Assembly (NCBI RefSeq): GCF_963966145.1
Contig: NC_091049.1
Coordinates: 15,314,001-15,378,000, forward strand
Direction: 5' to 3'
From: Tenebrio molitor
Lineage: Eukaryota; Arthropoda; Insecta; Coleoptera; Tenebrionidae
DNA length: 64,000 nucleotides
Positions within the stretch are counted from its first letter, which is position 1. Each line of letters starts with the position of its first letter. The notes below the pieces were generated by a model. That model worked only from the letters and a program-made list of their open reading frames with translations. It had not been told where the DNA came from and searched no databases. Both the position numbers and the translations under genes were made by a program. Shown one piece after another: positions 22,501 through 34,789 of this stretch.

Positions 22501-25500
22501 CTTTGACTTCAAAATAATTAGGTCTTTTTAAAAAGGTTCAGAAAGGCCAGCATAGTCTCTAACATCATTTCCAATTGAACATACTCCTAAAAGGCATATC
22601 ACGTAAAGGTACTTTTGAGGAACACAAATTCCCCAAAAGTACCTTTGCGGGAATTGGAGAATGATTCGGAATCCGGCTTTTTTATTTATTTGTGTTTGGC
22701 ATAATTTCAAGGAATTTTGAGTATTTTTTAATCACCAATCAAGTAAAATCGGTTATAAAAATATTTCGCCAAATACTAGAGGGGCCACCCGATTCCGTCT
22801 CATATTTTACATTTTTAAGAGTGGGGTTGCAGCAGGATTCCTGTTGATAACAATTCAATGTTAACTTTGACTTCAAAATAATTAGGTCTTTTTAAAAAGG
22901 CTCAGAAGGGCCAGGATAATCTGTAACATCGTTTCCAATTGAACATACTCCTAAAACGCATATCACGTAAAGGTACTTTTGAGGAACGCGAATTCCCCAA
23001 AAGTACCTTTGCGGGAATTGGAGAATGATTCGGAATCCGGCTTTTTTATTTATTTGTGTTTGGGATAATTTCAAGGAATTTTGAGTATTTTTTAATCACC
23101 AATCAAGTAAAATCGGTTGTAAAAATATTTCGCCAAATACTAGAGGGGTCACCCGATTCCGTCTCATATTTTACATTTTTAAGAGTGGGGTTGCAGCAGG
23201 ATTCCTGTTGATAACAATTCAATGTTAACTTTGACTTCAAAATAATTAGGTCTTTTTAAAAAAGTTCAGAAAGGCCAGCATAATCTGTAACATCATTTCC
23301 AATTGAACATACTCCTAAAACGCATATCACGTAAAGGTACTTTTGAGGAACACGAATTCCCCAAAAGTACCTTTGCGGGAATTGAAGAATGATTCGGAAT
23401 CCGGCTTTTTTATTTATTTGTGTTTGGGATAATTTCAAGGAATTTTGAGTATTTTTTAATCACCAATCAAGTAAAATCGGTTATAAAAATATTTCGCCAA
23501 AAAAATAGAGGGGTCATCCGATTCCGTTTCATAATTTACATATTTACGAATGGGGTTGCAGCGGGATTTGACTTTGTCTTCAAAATAATTAGGTCTTTTT
23601 AAAAAGGCTCAGAAGGGCCAGGATAATCTGTAACATCATTTCCAATTGAACATACTCCTAAAACGCATATCACGTAAAGGTACTTTTGAGGAACACAAAT
23701 TCCCCAAAAGTACCTTTGCGGGAATTGGAGAATGATTCGGAATCCGGCTTTTTTATTTATTTGTGTTTGGGATAATTTCAAGGAATTTTGAGTATTTTTT
23801 AATCAGCAATCAAGTAAAATCGGTTATAAAAATATTTCGCCAAAAACTAGAGGGGTCATCCGATTCCGTTTCATATTTCACATATTTACGAATGGGGTTG
23901 CAGCGGGATTCCTATTGATAATAATTTAATGACAACTTTGTCTTCAAAATAATTAGGTCTTTTTAAAAAGGCTCAGAAGGGCCAGGATAATCTGTAACAT
24001 CGTTTCCAATTGAACATACTCCTAAAACGCATATCACGTAAAGGTACTTTTGAGGAACACAAATTCCCCAAAAGTACCTTTGCGGGAATTGGAGAATGAT
24101 TCGGAATCCGGCTTTTTTATTTATTTGTGTTTGGGATAATTTCAAGGAATTTTGAGCATTTTTTAATCACCAATCAAGTAAAATCGGTTGTAAAAATATT
24201 TCGCCAAATACTAGAGGGGTCACCCGATTCCGCTCATATTTTACATTTTTAAGAGTGGGGTTGCAGCAGGATTCCTGTTGATAACAATTCAATGTTAACT
24301 TTGACTTCAAAATAATTAGGTCTTTTTAAAAAGGTTCAGAAAGGCCAGCATAGTCTGTAACATCATTTCCAATTGAACATACTCCTAAAAGGCATATCAC
24401 GTAAAGGTACTTTTGAGGAACACAAATTCCCCAAAAGTACCTTTGCGGGAATTGGAGAATGATTCGGAATCCGGCTTTTTTATTTATTTGTGTTTGGCAT
24501 AATTTCAAGGAATTTTGAGTATTTTTTAATCACCAATCAAGTAAAATCGGTTATAAAAATATTTCGCCAAATACTAGAGGGGCCACCCGATTCCGTCTCA
24601 TATTTTACATTTTTAAGAGTGGGGTTGCAGCAGGATTCCTGTTGATAACAATTCAATGTTAACTTTGACTTCAAAATAATTAGGTCTTTCTAAAAAGGCT
24701 CAGAAGGGCCAGGATAATCTGTAACATCGTTTCCAATTGAACATACTCCTAAAACGCATATCACGTAAAGGTACTTTTGAGGAACGCGAATTCCCCAAAA
24801 GTACCTTTGCGGGAATTGGAGAATGATTCGGAATCCGGCTTTTTTATTTATTTGTGTTTGGGATAATTTCAAGGAATTTTGAGTATTTTTTAATCACCAA
24901 TCAAGTAAAATCGGTTGTAAAAATATTTCGCCAAATACTAGAGGGGTCACCCGATTCCGTCTCATATTTTACATTTTTAAGAGTGGGGTTGCAGCAGGAT
25001 TCCTGTTGATAACAATTCAATGTTAACTTTGACTTCAAAATAATTAGGTCTTTTTAAAAAGGTTCAGAAAGGCCAGCATAGTCTGTAACATCATTTCCAA
25101 TTGAACATACTCCTAAAAGGCATATCACGTAAAGGTACTTTTGAGGAACACAAATTCCCCAAAAGTACCTTTGCGGGAATTGGAGAATGATTCGGAATCC
25201 GGCTTTTTTATTTATTTGTGTTTGGGATAATTTCAAGGAATTTGAGTATTTTTTAATCACCAATCAAGTAAAATCGGTTATAAAAATATTTCGCCAAAAA
25301 CTAGAGGGGTCATCCGATTCCGTTTCATATTTCACATATTTACGAATGGGGTTGCAGCGGGATTCCTATTGATAATAATTTAATGACAACTTTGACTTCA
25401 AAATAATTAGGTCTTTTTAAAAAGGCTCAGAAGGGCCAGGATAATCTGTAACATCGTTTCCAATTGAACATACTCCTAAAACGCATATCACGTAAAGGTA

Positions 25501-28500
25501 CTTTTGAGGAACACGAATTCCCCAAAAGTACCTTTGCAGGAATTGGAGAATGATTCGGAATCCGGCTTTTTTATTTATTTGTGTTTGGCATAATTTCAAG
25601 GAATTTTGAGTATTTTTTAATCACCAATCAAGTAAAATCGGTTATAAAAATATTTCGCCAAATACTAGAGGGGTCACCCGATTCCGTCTCATATTTTACA
25701 TTTTTAAGAGTGGGGTTGCAGCAGGATTCCTGTTGATAACAATTCAATGTTAACTTTGACTTCAAAATAATTAGGTCTTTTTAAAAAGGCTCAGAAGGGC
25801 CAGGATAATCTGTAACATCGTTTCCAATTGAACATACTCCTAAAACGCATATCACGTAAAGGTACTTTTGAGGAACGTGAATTCCCCAAAAGTACCTTTG
25901 CGGGAATTGGAGAATGATTCGGAATCCGGCTTTTTTATTTATTTGTGTTTGGGATAATTTCAAGGAATTTTGAGTATTTTTTAATCACCAATCAAGTAAA
26001 ATCGGTTGTAAAAATATTTCGCCAAATACTAGAGGGGTCACCCGATTCCGTCTCATATTTTACATTTTTAAGAGTGGGGTTGCAGCAGGATTCCTGTTGA
26101 TAACAATTCAATGTTAACTTTGACTTCAAAATAATTAGGTCTTTTTAAAAAGGCTCAGAAGGGCCAGGATAATCTGTAACATCGTTTCCAATTGAACATA
26201 CTCCTAAAACGCATATCACGTAAAGGTACTTTTGAGGAACACGAATTCCCCAAAAGTACCTTTGCAGGAATTGGAGAATGATTCGGAATCCGGCTTTTTT
26301 ATTTATTTGTGTTTGGCATAATTTCAAGGAATTTTGAGTATTTTTTAATCACCAATCAAGTAAAATCGGTTATAAAAATATTTCGCCAAATACTAGAGGG
26401 GTCACCCGATTCCGTCTCATATTTTACATTTTTAAGAGTGGGGTTGCAGCAGGATTCCTGTTGATAACAATTCAATGTTAACTTTGACTTCAAAATAATT
26501 AGGTCTTTTTAAAAAGGCTCAGAAGGGCCAGGATAATTTGTAACATCATTTCCAATTGAACATACTCCTAAAACGCATATCACGTAAAGGTACTTTTGAG
26601 GAACACAAATTCCCCAAAAGTACCTTTGCGGGAATTGGAGAATGATTCGGAATCCGGCTTTTTTATTTATTTGTTTTTGGGATAATTTCAGGGAATTTTG
26701 AGTATTTTTTAATCACCACTCAAGTAAAATCGGTTATAAAAATATTTCGCCAAATACTAGAGGGGTCACCCGATTCCGTTTCATATTTTACATTTTTACG
26801 AATGGGGTTGCAGCGGGATTCCTATTGATAATAATTTAATGACGACTTTGTCTTCAAAATAATTAGGTCTTTTTAAAAAGGCTCAGAAGGGCCAGCATTG
26901 TCTGTAACATCATTTTAAATAGAACGTAACCTTAAAATTGATATCACGTAAAGGTACTTTTGAGGAACACGAATTCCCCAAAAGTACCTTTGCGGGAATT
27001 GAAGAGTGATCCGGAATCCGGCTTGTTTGTTCGTTTGTGATTGGGATAATTTCAAGGAATTTTGAGTATTTTTTAATCACCAATCAAGTAAAATCGGTTG
27101 TAAAAATATTTCGCCAAATACTAGAGGGGTCACCCGATTCCGTCTCATATTTTACATTTTTAGGAGTGGGGTTGCAGCAGGATTCCTGTTGATAACAATT
27201 CAATGTTAACTTTGACTTCAAAATAACTAGGTCTTTTTAAAAAGGTTCAGAAAGGCCAGCATAGTCTGTTACACAATTTCCAATAGAACATAACCTTAAA
27301 ATTGATATCACGTAAAGGTACTTTTGAGGAACACGAATTCCCCAAAAGTACCTTTGCGGGAATTGAAGAATGATTCGGAATCCGACTTTTTTATTCGTTT
27401 GTGAATGGGATAATTTTAAGAAATTTTGAGTATTTTTTAATCACCAATCAAGTAAAATCGGTTATAAAAATATTTCACCAAATACTAGAGGGGTCATCCG
27501 ATTCCGTTTCATATTTTACATTTTTACGAGTGGGGTTGCAGCGGGATTCCTATTGGTAATAATTTAGTGACAAATTTGTCTTCAAAATAATTAGGTCTTT
27601 TTAAAAAGGCTCAGAAGGGCCAGGATAATCTGTAACATCATTTCCAATTGAACATACTCCTAAAACGCATATCACGTAAAGGTACTTTTGAGGAACACAA
27701 ATTCCCCAAAAGTACCTTTGCGGGAATTGGAGAATGATTCGGAATCCGGCTTTTTTATTTATTTGTGTTTGGGATAATTTCAAGGAATTTTGAGTATTTT
27801 TTAATCACCAATCAAGTAAAATCGGTTGTAAAAATATTTCGCCAAATACTAGAGGGGTCACCCGATTCCGTCTCATATTTTACATTTTTAAGAGTGGGGT
27901 TGCAGCAGGATTCCTGTTGATAACAATTCAATGTTAACTTTGACTTCAAAATAATTAGGTCTTTTTAAAAAAGTTCAGAAAGGCCAGCATAATCTGTAAC
28001 ATCATTTCCAATTGAACATACTCCTAAAACGCATATCACGTAAAGGTACTTTTGAGGAACACGAATTCCCCAAAAGTACCTTTGCGGGAATTGAAGAATG
28101 ATTCGGAATCCGGCTTTTTTATTTATTTGTGTTTGGGATAATTTCAAGGAATTTTGAGTATTTTTTAATCACCAATCAAGTAAAATCGGTTATAAAAATA
28201 TTTCGCCAAAAAAATAGAGGGGTCATCCGATTCCGTTTCATAATTTACATATTTACGAATGGGGTTGCAGCGGGATTTGACTTTGTCTTCAAAATAATTA
28301 GGTCTTTTTAAAAAGGATCAGAAGGGCCAGGATAATCTGTAACATCATTTCCAATTGAACATACTCCTAAAACGCATATCACGTAAAGGTACTTTTGAGG
28401 AACACAAATTCCCCAAAAGTACCTTTGCGGGAATTGGAGAATGATTCGGAATCTGGCTTTTTTATTTATTTGTGTTTGGGATAATTTCAAGGAATTTTGA

Positions 28501-29851
28501 GTATTTTTTAATCAGCAATCAAGTAAAATCGGTTATAAAAATATTTCGCCAAAAACTAGAGGGGTCATCCGATTCCGTTTCATATTTCACATATTTACGA
28601 ATGGGGTTGCAGCGGGATTCCTATTGATAATAATTTAATGACAACTTTGTCTTCAAAATAATTAGGTCTTTTTAAAAAGGCTCAGAAGGGCCAGGATAAT
28701 CTGTAACATCGTTTCCAATTGAACATACTCCTAAAACGCATATCACGTAAAGGTACTTTTGAGGAACACGAATTCCCCAAAAGTACCTTTGCGGGAATTG
28801 GAGAATGATTCGGAATACGGCTTTTTTATTTATTTGTGTTTGGGATAATTTCAAGGAATTTTGAGCATTTTTTAATCACCAATCAAGTAAAATCGGTTGT
28901 AAAAATATTTCGCCAAATACTAGAGGGGTCACCCGATTCCGTCTCATATTTTACATTTTTAAGAGTGGGGTTGCAGCAGGATTCCTGTTGATAACAATTA
29001 AATGTTAACTTTGACTTTAAAATAATTAGGTCTTTTTAAAAAGGTTCAGAAAGGCCAGCATAGTCTGTAACATCATTTCCAATTGAACATACTCCTAAAA
29101 GGCATATCACGTAAAGGTACTTTTGAGGAACACAAATTCCCCAAAAGTACCTTTGCGGGAATTGGAGAATGATTCGGAATCCGGCTTTTTTATTTATTTG
29201 TTTTTGGGATAATTTCAAGGAATTTTGAGTATTTTTTAATCAGCAATCAAGTAAAATCGGTTATAAAAATATTTCGCCAAAAACTAGAGGGGTCATCCGA
29301 TTCCGTTTCATATTTTACATATTTACGAATGGGGTTGCAGCGGGATTCCTATTGATAATAATTTAATGACGACTTTGTCTTCAAAATAATTAGGTCTTTT
29401 TAAAAAGGCTCAGAAGGGCCAGGATAATCTGTAACATCATTTCCAATTGAACATACTCCTAAAACGCATATCACGTAAAGGTACTTTTGAGGAACACAAA
29501 TTCCCCAAAAGTACCTTTGCGGGAATTGGAGAATGATTCGGAATCTGGCTTTTTTATTTATTTGTGTTTGGGATAATTTCAAGGAATTTTGAGTATTTTT
29601 TAATCAGCAATCAAGTAAAATCGGTTATAAAAATATTTCGCCAAAAACTAGAGGGGTCATCCGATTCCGTTTCATATTTCACATATTTACGAATGGGGTT
29701 GCAGCGGGATTCCTATTGATAATAATTTAATGACAACTTTGTCTTCAAAATAATTAGGTCTTTTTAAAAAGGCTCAGAAGGGCCAGGATAATCTGTAACA
29801 TCGTTTCCAATTGAACATACTCCTAAAACGCATATCACGTAAAGGTACTTT
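19571..29851. repeat. Main satellite array, ~364-bp monomer, about 28 copies
   Basis: A fixed phrase (ctttttaaaaaggctcagaa) recurs near 20346, 20710, 21074, 21438, 21801, 22165, 22528, 22892, 23256, 23599, 23963 and so on to 29764: 363-364 bp, with two 343-bp monomers (23256 and 27965) that share the same ~21-bp deletion. Every monomer carries a dyad: AAAGGTACTTTTG and CAAAAGTACCTTT around an inner GGAA/TTCC pair, often with an EcoRI site. Higher-order blocks are visible: 22.9-24.3 kb recurs at 27.6-29.0 kb (offset 4709), 22.5-23.2 kb recurs at 24.3-25.0 kb (offset 1798), and two-monomer (728) and three-monomer (1092) steps also occur. The array runs into the assembly gap. Confidence 0.97.
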
Positions 29852-30051
29852 NNNNNNNNNNNNNNNNNNNNNNNNNNNNNNNNNNNNNNNNNNNNNNNNN
29901 NNNNNNNNNNNNNNNNNNNNNNNNNNNNNNNNNNNNNNNNNNNNNNNNNNNNNNNNNNNNNNNNNNNNNNNNNNNNNNNNNNNNNNNNNNNNNNNNNNNN
30001 NNNNNNNNNNNNNNNNNNNNNNNNNNNNNNNNNNNNNNNNNNNNNNNNNNN
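29852..30051. other. Assembly gap (200 N)
   Basis: Exactly 200 N, the look of a fixed-size placeholder. It begins inside a satellite core dyad and is followed by non-satellite sequence, so the real array length is unknown. Confidence 0.99.
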
Positions 30052-30768
30052 TTATTTCTTTTTCATTTTTTGTATTAATTTTTTATTTCAATTTTATATA
30101 ATTAGAAAAAGATAGGCAAATTAACTGTGTAGCCTTGGCGAAACCTAGCCAGTGTAGCAATAAAAAACCTAAGGAAATGTCAAAAAACGCGTTATAGCCT
30201 TTCGTTCGTGTTTTTTAAATAACTCGAAAATTGGTGCATAATGACGTATTTGTAAACGCTCGCAGCTGACGTAATAGAACAAAATACAAAAAAATTATAT
30301 GCGATAATTGTTATAGAGGTATACTCTTTGATAAAAAAAAACTCAGTAACGTTCAAACTTAAAAATTTAATGAAAACGGTCGAATTTCGACCGCTGGGCG
30401 ACCTTTAGTTTTAATTTATGTGCAACGATTTGGAAGGTACGAATTTTCGAAGGGACCCCTGCAATTCGAAATTCTGGTAAAAAAAGCGCCAGTGATTAAA
30501 AACAATGGCAGATAAGTAAAAACGACCTGTATAAATTTGATTCATAATTTAGCATAGAGTTCAAAAATAAAATCAAACTGGGTGGTTTCCATTTAAAAAA
30601 ACATAACTTTAGTGTTTTTATAATATTGGGACACTGTATATATACCGCAATATTTTCCGAATATGCAGTAGAAGCGTAGCTATCATCTAGAAAAAAGAAA
30701 AAGTTGATGTCTTTAATAACAAACAAGTTATGGAGCTTTTTCGCAACTCTGGGACACCCTGTATGTGT
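30052..30768. other. Unassigned sequence beyond the satellite
   Basis: No gene. About 30407-30465 is the inverted counterpart of 2880-2940. Near 30740-30770 the phrase gggacaccctgtatg resembles the cagggtgtccc ends common in insect repeats. Confidence 0.4.
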
Positions 30769-30924
30769 ATCATAATTAGAGAGCGGATTTTATGCAGTAT
30801 AAAATGTCAAAATATGCGCATAAATATGCAGTCAAATCCTTTGAAATATGCACGGAATCTTTGAAATATGCAGCAATATGCAGTATTAATCCAAAATATG
30901 CAACTATATCGAATAACCTAAAAT

Positions 30925-31470
30925 TAGGATTTTGAAGTTTTTTTAGCGGAATATTGGCTTTGACAAGAGGATTACATAATGAAATATTGAATTCTTCTTG
31001 TTCATTCTAGAGGTTTCCCCAAGTAACGATTCTCGTAACAATATTTGAGAAAGTTTGGTTTTCTTCAAGGTTCCTAATTTTCACCTATGTGTGCTGCGTG
31101 ATTTAAAATTTTCGTTCCCATATTATGATCTAAAAAAAATTAAACATTCAAAAAATTAAAATTCTAAATCAAATTACATAATTTCCTAATATGTATTAGG
31201 TACATTTAGAACTTTTCATTATGATATTTTGAAAAAGCTTAAATTAAAATATTCAAACACAATACAATAATCAACACTAACTGAATTAATATGACTTCAT
31301 TATCATTTTAATTTTTTATGAAAACCACTAAAAACAATAACCTAACGTAGGTAAGTTACCATTTTTCCACATGCTGTACAAAACACCCTTTCGTCGTCCA
31401 TATGGAGCTCGTTTATATCTTTGATCCACACCGCAACCAAATTGTTTTTCACTTTCGGCAGCTTAACGTT
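30925..31470 (-). pseudogene. hAT transposase relic, N-terminal exons only
   Basis: Two coding traces on the minus strand. The first (31470 to ~31360) reads LPKVKNNLVAVWIKDINE and then VFCTACGK, the start of a BED-type zinc finger, ending at a donor-like GTAACT. The second (~31120 to 30925) includes EEFNISLCNPLVKANIPLKK, matching the region after the BED finger in hAT transposases, but contains in-frame stops. The catalytic and dimerisation regions are absent, because only ~150 bp separate this trace from the terminal repeat. A nonfunctional internal-deletion derivative. Confidence 0.8.
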
Positions 31471-31538
31471 AGAAAAACTTAGATTTCTTCTTCAGATGAT
31501 TGTTTTCGAATGAAAGCTTAAATTTTGTGCAAGAACAT

Positions 31539-33433
31539 TGTAGTGACCCAGTTTAAAATTTTAATTTTAATTCCCGGTACCACCGCGAGAGCGCGCCAAA
31601 TATGAAGGTACTAGCGGCTAGGTTAGGAACTAAGGGATGGGGTTGGCAATCTTGGGGAGTGGGCAACTCTGTTGAAAAGCGGAAATATAGCGGGGGTAAA
31701 ACGGGCTCGCGCGGGTGGTTGATGGGGGTAGGTCACTTTTTTTTAGTTTTTCGAAACGAACACACCTTGCGAAGAGCGATCCAAGTTTCTCAAATTTGTA
31801 AGTTAAATCTGAACCAATTACGAGTACACTACCGTTCCGAGTAGATATTTTGTGTCCCCGTGAGGAATTCGACGTTTTTAATCCACCTGGGTAATTTATC
31901 CCACGTTCGTTGCTTTTTTTTTTGTTTTTTGTTTTTGGGATCAGGACCACGTGGTAAGGGTATGTTGTAGATTTCATTTTGTTGCATGCTGTTTCTTTAA
32001 GAAGCGCCCATTTGTTAATTTTAAGCGTTATCCCTAAGTTTCTCCCGGGAGGTTCATTTTTGGTAATCTGTTAATTTCGAAAATTAGTAGCCGTCGTCCG
32101 GACCACGTGCGTCCATTTTGTTTTTCTTTCACTAACACTAACGGCAATCGACCCGCCATATTTTTGTTTAGCATTGCCAGCGAGTATTGTATTCCTTTTT
32201 TCAAGCGGTTTTATTTTATCGTTATCTAACTTCACGTTTTGTTCTCTTTTATTTCCTCATTGTTCAATGTTGCGTTTTGTTTTGCTTATGTTATCCTTGT
32301 TTAATGTTGCGTTTGTTTTGCTTAATTTATCATTGTTTGATGTTGCGCTTTGTTTTGCTGGATTTTCTCATCGTTTAATGTTACGCTTTGTTCGATAGAA
32401 TTAAACTCGTTTTTTTTCCTTCGTGTTGTTGCTAGATTTCGGAAAAGTTAAAGTAAAATGTTGTAAGTGCGCCCCTGTGGAAGCTAGGTGACAATCAGGA
32501 AGTCGTGGGGTTGTTTAGTAAATTTCTGTGGAAGCTACGGTTATTTAGAGCCGTTAGCGGGGGCGGACCTTAGTCTTTGCGGGAGCGGCTCCGGGATGTT
32601 TTCGTGAAGCTTCCGTCGACGGTTATAGGGACTTCTGGGTTTTGTCCGGAAACGGTTGGTTGGGGACGGCGGACCTAGGTCTTTGCGGATGCGGTCTAGG
32701 AATGCTAATCGTACGACCCCGAAACGCTCTGTCACTCTTGCTTAGTCGGTGAAATAGTCTGACGTTCATTAATACCCCGAATATCTATAAACGTCGCTTG
32801 ATTTCAAGATGACTCAGATTATTCTTCTGAGTCCCCTCGCGGCCGAAAGTTTGTTACCTCCAGCTCTAAGCTCCCGTTGGCGTACCTTGACCGCGTAGTT
32901 CCGAGTTAAACATTGTTTTTGTCATTAATCGAATTGTAAAATATGAGTAATACCTGGGATACGGTTTTTCAAGAGGATTTTTCATCCGTCCCTGTCTGTA
33001 ATAACTGCACCATAATTTGTTTACTTGTTTTGCAAGCGTTAACTGTCATTTTGTCTGTCATGTGCCCGTTTTGCTGTTATTTTAAATATTGTTGCATTCA
33101 TCTTGTCGTTTATCTTTGTGATGTACTCAACTAGTTAATTTCTTGTACTTCGTTAAACTTAATTTCTGTCCTTTGTATTCGTTTCAATTTCTTTTTCATC
33201 AAAGTTATTACAGGCATTTTTAATAAAAGATATTTTGCGTCCCTCACATTTGTGTTTTATTTGCGGCACTCTTCCAACTGGAACCCTCATCGTTTGCATT
33301 CCGAACCTTTTCCGCCAAAAGAAAATCACAACGTAGGGCTTCTCCGATTCGATGACGATCACGACCACATTTGTTACCGTTTTGCGCAGGTTCAAATATT
33401 TGGCGGAAAAAGTAATGTATTCAGATCATTACA
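31539..33433. mobile_element. Probable solo LTR (1.9 kb)
   Basis: Begins TGTAGTGACCC and ends GATCATTACA, so the ends are inverted (TGTAGTGA/TCATTACA) in LTR fashion. It is flanked by ACAT on both sides (31535-31538 and 33434-33437), a 4-bp duplication typical of Gypsy-type integration. A polyadenylation signal AATAAA lies about 210 bp before the end (near 33223), where an R/U5 boundary would fit. Removing it rejoins the hAT element. No second LTR or internal region is present. The length is large for a solo LTR but within range. Confidence 0.7.
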
Positions 33434-33879
33434 ACATTTTGTTTATGAATTGTGAAAAATTTGTCCAGAAATTAAAAGTGGAAGTGGATGATCAAAAAAT
33501 GCCGATGCATAAATTGTTTATTGCAGGGTTTGTGTCGTCATTTCCGTGTGGCCGCCAGATGTTGGGGTCCTAAACAGGTTTTTAACAAGACTCAGATTTG
33601 CAGCAAGGTGAAAAACGCACGTTTGCTTTTTACTAAAACAGCTCCTGTGGAAAAAATTTGAAATGTACTAAAATATGCTACAATATGCATAAAAAGGCGA
33701 AATATGCATGAAAAATCAAAATATGCATTATCTCATTAAGTATGCAAAATATGCAAACATTAATTAACACCAAATAATCACTTTTAGTGCCATTCGTCTG
33801 AAAAATGAAGGAAACTGCTTAACTATTAAAAATAAGCGATATGCATTTTGCATAAAATCCGCTCTCTGATCATAATACG

Positions 33880-34640
33880 GAGACCAAATTAGACAGCAGT
33901 TTTCGGGCTTACTACGTATAAAGGTGGTAAAAAGAAGCTTTAAGCAATCAATATTTTTAAATGCGTTAGTACCATTTCTCTTCAAAAAACCCAACATACT
34001 AAGGGCATCTTTACAAATAGAGGTGATAATGTGGAATAAATGATAGAGTTGAGTCTAAGATCACACCTAAGTCACAAGTTTCAGATTTTTTATCAAGTTG
34101 TACATTACATGTGATATGGAATAATTAAATTCAATACGACTAAACTACATAAAGTGGCATTTTTTGACATTAACATCCACAATAGTGGATGAAATTATTT
34201 AATCTATCTTAAAGAGATTCACAGTCAATTGGGGTCCGAATGTACTTAGCGATTTTTAAATCGTCTGTATATAGAAATGCAACACCAACAACATATTGTA
34301 CTTCATCATAAAAAAAATGTTAAATAAGATGTGACCCAAATTGGAGCCTGAGTTACACCGCTACTTACTGAATATAATGCAGAATGATAAGCATTATATG
34401 TCACAAATTGATAACCATTACAGAGAAACAATTAAAAAAAAAGGCACAATGTAATTGCACAAACCAAACCCACTGAGTATCTGGAGTAGCAACCCATGAT
34501 TGACAAGATCAAATGCCTTCGATAAATCAGTACATACTCGCATATATCTCGTCAATTTGTTCTCCATTATCTAGATTCTAGAGTTTAGAGTTAGACCATT
34601 GGAAATATACTGCGTAAATTCTAACAAATTCGTACAAGTT
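33880..34640 (-). pseudogene. LINE reverse transcriptase relic (Jockey/CR1-like)
   Basis: Minus-strand traces in several frames follow the order of a non-LTR reverse transcriptase: DLSKAFDLVNHGLLLQIL (~34545-34490), a SGVTQAP block, a decayed active-site neighbourhood, then LGFLKRN...FKNIDCLKLLF and IWSPYY near 33990-33880. Stops and frameshifts separate them. The 3' end is cut by the hAT insertion; TATTATGAT at the junction supplies the target duplication. Ancient and inactive. Confidence 0.75.
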
Positions 34641-34789
34641 GATTTACCTTTAACAGTTAAAACATTCGACATTTGACATAAATTTCACAGATATGCCACC
34701 AAAACTCATACCACACAAAAGTCCCTACATTATTTCATAATTAGATTTTTGAGTTTTTATCAAATCAATGCGACCAAAGTAGAAAAAAT

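Larger units (their letters stand above)
30777..33868 (-). mobile_element. hAT transposon, internally deleted and split by a solo LTR
   Basis: Terminal inverted repeats (C/T)AGAGAGCGGATTTTATGC lie at both ends, flanked by the exact 8-bp duplication ATCATAAT (30769-30776 and 33869-33876). Both subterminal zones carry many AAATATGCA motifs (30800-30905 and 33665-33850), as expected for transposase binding sites in this superfamily. Of the 3092 bp, 1895 belong to an LTR inserted at 31539. What remains of the coding region is the N-terminal part of a transposase on the minus strand. It is inserted into a LINE relic that continues from 33880. Confidence 0.9.

Noticed and set aside
20346..29582. 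A ~60-codon minus-strand open frame recurring once in nearly every satellite monomer
   Set aside because: It is a by-product of monomer repetition: it overlaps the core dyad, has no recognisable domain, and is absent from several monomers (e.g. 26.5-27.4 kb) without other change.
19571..29851. Regular repeat spacing reminiscent of a CRISPR array
   Set aside because: Units are ~364 bp with conserved spacers and eukaryotic context; this is satellite DNA.
29811..30101. Open frame running through the N gap
   Set aside because: Most of it is undefined sequence; it carries no information.
31630..31977. 115-codon minus-strand open frame
   Set aside because: Falls inside the proposed solo LTR and has no recognisable motif.
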